Below are positions 29,345-32,302 of a DNA stretch of 32,302 nucleotides, one piece after another. The notes beneath the pieces are model-generated. The model searched no databases. It was not told the origin of the DNA and saw only the letters and a list, made by a program, of their open reading frames with translations. Made by a program: the position numbers and the translations under genes. The stretch is from Bacillota bacterium (lineage in GTDB: Bacteria; Bacillota; Clostridia; Christensenellales; Aristaeellaceae), in assembly GCA_023392515.1 (NCBI GenBank), contig JAEVYX010000071.1, positions 1-32,302 on the forward strand. Direction: 5' to 3'. Position 1 is the first letter of the stretch, and every line of letters begins with the position of its first letter.

Positions 29345-31468
29345 ATGGTGAAGCACTACCGGCTAAAGGATGTGGATTGCCCCAATTGTGCCCTGAAGAT
29401 CGCCAAGGCGGTGGAAGGGTTAAGCGGCGTTAAAAAGGCGGAAGTCTTGTTCGCCTCCCAGCGGATGACGGTAGAGTTTGCCGGAGAGGCCGGCGCAGAA
29501 TTTGACGGCCGCGTCATAAAGGCGGTCCAGACAGTGGAACCGGATATGCAAGTGCTATCCTGGCAGGAGCAGACAGGCGCGGATGCCCGCCAGGAGCATA
29601 AAGAAAAAATGAAAGAAATCCGCCAGGCCTGGCAGACGATGGCCCTGGCAAGCGCACTGCTTTTGGCAGGGGTATTAGTAGGCAAGGTATCCCATTCCGG
29701 TGAAACGGCACTGCTTTTCCTGGCATATCTGCTTTCCGGGTACGAAGTCATGCGGGAAGCCTGGCAGCGCCTTCGCAAGGGGCAAACCTTGGATGAGACA
29801 CTTCTCATGACCATTGCCACCCTGGGTGCCTGGGTGCTGGGGGAAGGCGTTGAAGCCGTAGCGGTCATGCTTTTTTACCGGGTGGGTGAAACGCTTCAGG
29901 AAATGGCGGTCCACCGCGGACGCTCGGATATACGGGCGCTAAGCACGCTGGTGAGTGATACGGTGCACGTGGTTCTGGATCAGGTTGTGGATATGCCCAT
30001 CTCGGCGGTGCGCCCGGGGGATATCTTGGAAGTCCGCTCCGGGGAACGCATACCAGTGGATGGAGAAATACTACTAGGACAAAGCGCGCTGGATATGTCG
30101 GTACTGACGGGCGAATCCCTCCCCGTGCCTTGCGAGCCGGGGGACAAGGTGCTTTCGGGCAGCATGAACATGGGGGCGCTTATGCGCATCCGGTGCGACG
30201 CGCCCGCAAGTGAAAGCGCTGTTTCCCGCATTCTGCACATGACCCAGGAAGAAGCGGACCGCAAGGCGGCTCCGGAGCGGTTTCTAAGCCGGCTCGCCGC
30301 GGTGTATACACCGGCGGTGGTGATTGTTTCCATCCTTGTGTTCGTGCTGCCTCCCCTGTTTCAATTGGGAAGCTGGAGCGAGTGGGGCTACCGGGCACTG
30401 CTCTTATTGGTGGTCAGCTGCCCGTGCGCGCTGGTTTTATCCGTACCGCTAAGCTACGTGGCCGGCATGGGTGCAGGAGCAAAAAGGGGGCTGCTGTTTA
30501 AAGGCGGAACAGCCTTGGAAGCCTTGGCAAAGGTGGACGCACTGGCCATGGACAAGACAGGAACACTGACAAAGGGTGAATTCTGCGTAACGGAAATACG
30601 GCCCGCCCAAGGCGTAACAAGGGAGCAATTGTTTGAAACAGCATTTCGCTTGGAAGAAAAGGCCCAGCATCCCCTGGCCAAGGGCATCTTAAACAGCCCC
30701 GAAGCCAAGGAATGGCTTCAAAAAAATGATCTGGAATCCGCTTGGGATTCTTATGAAGAGATTCCCGGTCGGGGTGTGAAAGCCCGCCGTAATGAAACGG
30801 TTTATTTATGCGGAAGCCGGAGCCTGCTGGAAGCAAACGGCATCTTAATCCCCCCGGGCCATCTCAAGGACGCGGTACATGCGGCGGCGGGAGATATGTA
30901 CCTTGGCAGTTTTCTTATGCAGGATAAGGCACGGGAAGAAGCGGCGCAAGTATTGCGTTCCCTTCAAAAGCTCAAGCTGAGTGCTGTTTCCGTTTGGACC
31001 GGGGACAACCGGGAAGGAACAAAAGCCGTGGAAGGCCTTCCCGGGATTACGCAAATTCGCGCCGGCATGCTGCCCAAGGACAAGGCGGAAGCATTGAAAG
31101 CGCTTCGGGGCACAGGCCGCCAAGTGGCTTTTGTGGGAGACGGGGTGAATGATGCCCCTGTTTTAGCGGCTGCGAATGTAGGGATCGCCGTAGGGGGCGT
31201 AGGCAGCCAGGCGGCTATGGAAGCAGCGGACTGCGTGCTTGCGGCGGGAAACCTGAACGCCTTGCCTGTAGGCATTCAAATTGCCAGGCGCACCGCGCGG
31301 ATAGTGCGGGTGAATGTAACGCTGGCCCTGGTTATCAAACTGGGCGTTATGGCGTTGGACATCGCCGGGCTAGCCAGTATGTGGATGGCGGTGATCGCCG
31401 ACGTAGGCGTTTCCTTGCTTTGCGTTTTGCTTGCAGGCAGCATCCGCCTGGGCCTTCAGAAGATATGA
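29345..31468 (+). CDS. P1B-2 type metal-exporting ATPase (Zn/Cd/Pb; ZntA/CadA-like)
   Basis: 707 residues from ATG 29345; the frame is open to 29291, but that would run through the operator. One N-terminal metal-binding domain with DVDCPNCALK. Membrane helices follow, the actuator TGES (LTGESLPV), the CPC metal site (VVSCPCALVLSVPLS), phosphorylation site DKTGTLTKG, and hinge GDGVNDAPVLAAANVG. In the last helices, Lys of VIKLG and Asp of ADVG are 21 residues apart, as in ZntA, which marks the Zn2+/Cd2+/Pb2+ subgroup rather than copper. It pumps metal out of the cytoplasm. The ArsR/SmtB-like operator before it fits metal-induced expression, but no such regulator gene is in the window. A GTCCGG/CCGGAC hairpin sits in the leader at 29312-29328. 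Confidence 0.92.
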   Translation: MVKHYRLKDVDCPNCALKIAKAVEGLSGVKKAEVLFASQRMTVEFAGEAGAEFDGRVIKAVQTVEPDMQVLSWQEQTGADARQEHKEKMKEIRQAWQTMALASALLLAGVLVGKVSHSGETALLFLAYLLSGYEVMREAWQRLRKGQTLDETLLMTIATLGAWVLGEGVEAVAVMLFYRVGETLQEMAVHRGRSDIRALSTLVSDTVHVVLDQVVDMPISAVRPGDILEVRSGERIPVDGEILLGQSALDMSVLTGESLPVPCEPGDKVLSGSMNMGALMRIRCDAPASESAVSRILHMTQEEADRKAAPERFLSRLAAVYTPAVVIVSILVFVLPPLFQLGSWSEWGYRALLLLVVSCPCALVLSVPLSYVAGMGAGAKRGLLFKGGTALEALAKVDALAMDKTGTLTKGEFCVTEIRPAQGVTREQLFETAFRLEEKAQHPLAKGILNSPEAKEWLQKNDLESAWDSYEEIPGRGVKARRNETVYLCGSRSLLEANGILIPPGHLKDAVHAAAGDMYLGSFLMQDKAREEAAQVLRSLQKLKLSAVSVWTGDNREGTKAVEGLPGITQIRAGMLPKDKAEALKALRGTGRQVAFVGDGVNDAPVLAAANVGIAVGGVGSQAAMEAADCVLAAGNLNALPVGIQIARRTARIVRVNVTLALVIKLGVMALDIAGLASMWMAVIADVGVSLLCVLLAGSIRLGLQKI

Positions 31469-31544
31469 TGTAAAATTCGTGGGAATACTCCCCCTTTGAA
31501 AAGAAAAGTGGTACACTAAATGCATTCATGCAGGAGGTGTAACC

Positions 31545-32302
31545 ATGCATAACAAGATCATCCGCACAGCGCTTATCCTTCTTGCGCTGTGCGCTTTTTT
31601 GGGGGCTGCAGGCGCGCAAAGCGCTCCGACGAAAAATGATAAATTCGAAATGCATCCCGGAGAAACCATGTCCGTTCCGGCAGCAGGCAAATGGAAATCC
31701 ATGAACGATGCCATTGCGACAGTGGACGGAGAAAACATTACTGCGCTGAGTGAAGGAACATGCGTTTTGGAATATGAAAACGCCGGAGAGACCCTTTCGT
31801 ATGAATTGACCGTGGATGAAAAGGCGCCTACGGAGCTTGTGAAAAAAGCCATCTCCATCGCAAGGGAAGAATTTACCATTCTGGGCGGCAAAACGCTGAA
31901 AAAGGCCAACAAGTATACAAAGTGGTATACGAAAAACAATAACGGGTTTGGCTGGTGCGGTGCCTTTGTGGGCTGGTGCCTGGATACGGCCGGAGTGCCC
32001 ATGTTCCGGGTAGAGAAGGCGGAACCGGTGGATGATGCCCTGAGCTATGCCATCAGCGAGGCCAGCGTGGGGAAAATTCTCACCGGATATACAAAGATGG
32101 AACGCACCACAAACATCCCCAGGCCGGGCTATTTGGTTATCTACAGCGTAACAAAAAAATCCTATTACAACATCCATGTGGGAATGGTATCTGATGTGCA
32201 GGATCTGGGTGAGGGAAAATATCTGCTCACCACCATAGAAGGCAATGTGTCCAACCGGGTAAAAAGCTACCAGTATTATTACGACAGCACCGATGAAGCC
32301 GC
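31545..32302 (+). CDS. Secreted CHAP-domain protein (probable peptidoglycan amidase/endopeptidase), 3' end missing
   Basis: The start ATG 31545 follows AGGAGGTG by 5 bases; the frame stays open to the right edge (252 residues seen). A signal peptide (NKIIRTALILLALCAFLGAA, cut after about 25-27) is followed by a small beta-rich region (HPGETMSVPAAGKWKSMND, then ATVDGENITALSEG), which looks like a bacterial Ig-like (Big_2) domain. The CHAP domain follows: catalytic Cys in GWCGAFVGWCLDTAGVP, His in NIHVGMVSD, and TIEGNVSN as the third element. It would cut cell-wall peptides or amide bonds outside the cell. It lies 76 bases after the metal ATPase with no clear terminator or promoter between them. 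What follows beyond the edge is unknown. Confidence 0.85.
   Translation, partial: MHNKIIRTALILLALCAFLGAAGAQSAPTKNDKFEMHPGETMSVPAAGKWKSMNDAIATVDGENITALSEGTCVLEYENAGETLSYELTVDEKAPTELVKKAISIAREEFTILGGKTLKKANKYTKWYTKNNNGFGWCGAFVGWCLDTAGVPMFRVEKAEPVDDALSYAISEASVGKILTGYTKMERTTNIPRPGYLVIYSVTKKSYYNIHVGMVSDVQDLGEGKYLLTTIEGNVSNRVKSYQYYYDSTDEA

Noticed and set aside
31469..31544. Promoter for the CHAP gene (TTGAAA near 31496 with TACACT near 31512)
   Set aside because: The spacer would be about 10 bases, far too short, and no other pair was convincing.

Overview
The window looks like chromosomal DNA of an anaerobic low-to-mid GC Bacillota, most likely class Clostridia. The reasons are strong GGAGG ribosome sites, frequent TTG/GTG starts, a DUF4364-type regulator, an HPr-like protein without its histidine, a DnaD-like plus DnaI-like pair, a PHP-domain DnaE of the clostridial type, and an antibiotic-type ABC-F ATPase. 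The solute-binding protein has an Ala-type signal peptide and no lipobox cysteine, which I associate with some uncultured gut lineages near Christensenellales; that placement is only a guess. No rRNA, tRNA, CRISPR array, insertion sequence or phage gene was seen.

Layout. (1) 1-434 is the catalytic end of an acetyl xylan esterase, followed by two facing copies of an intergenic repeat. (2) 635-4433, minus strand: a DUF4364 regulator, an HPr-like protein, an orphan FecE-type ATPase and an ABC-F ribosome-protection ATPase. The ABC-F gene has a leader with a three-codon ORF, stem-loops and a terminator-like element. (3) 4707-7609, plus strand: recD2 and a ComF-type phosphoribosyltransferase, overlapping, with a third repeat copy at the end. 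(4) 7678-15226 is an amino-sugar (probably MurNAc/GlcNAc) locus. A minus-strand operon encodes a binding protein, two permeases, an AGE-type 2-epimerase and a BadF-type sugar kinase. It diverges from an rpiR-type regulator and murQ. The 446-base gap between the two arms holds both promoters, inverted repeats and a parS/Noc-like palindrome. (5) 21747 down to 15441, minus strand: a tightly packed run of dnaD-like, dnaI-like, ppa, a cysteine-less ArsC/Spx-like gene and a degenerate GGDEF/EAL membrane protein. (6) 21915-25535: dnaE, divergent from that run. (7) 25591-26640: a flippase-like membrane protein. (8) 26899-29237: a duplicated DUF1538 membrane protein coupled to a duplicated PII-like protein, the best candidate here for an undescribed system. 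(9) 29345-31468: a Zn/Cd-type P1B ATPase behind an ArsR/SmtB-like operator. (10) 31545 to the end: a secreted CHAP-domain protein, cut by the window edge.

How the parts may work together. In block 4 the importer would bring in unphosphorylated amino sugar, the kinase would make the 6-phosphate, and MurQ would cleave the lactyl ether of MurNAc-6-P to give GlcNAc-6-P. The RpiR protein, with its sugar-phosphate-binding SIS domain, would control both arms. Blocks 5 and 6 place helicase loading, pyrophosphate removal and the replicative polymerase side by side.
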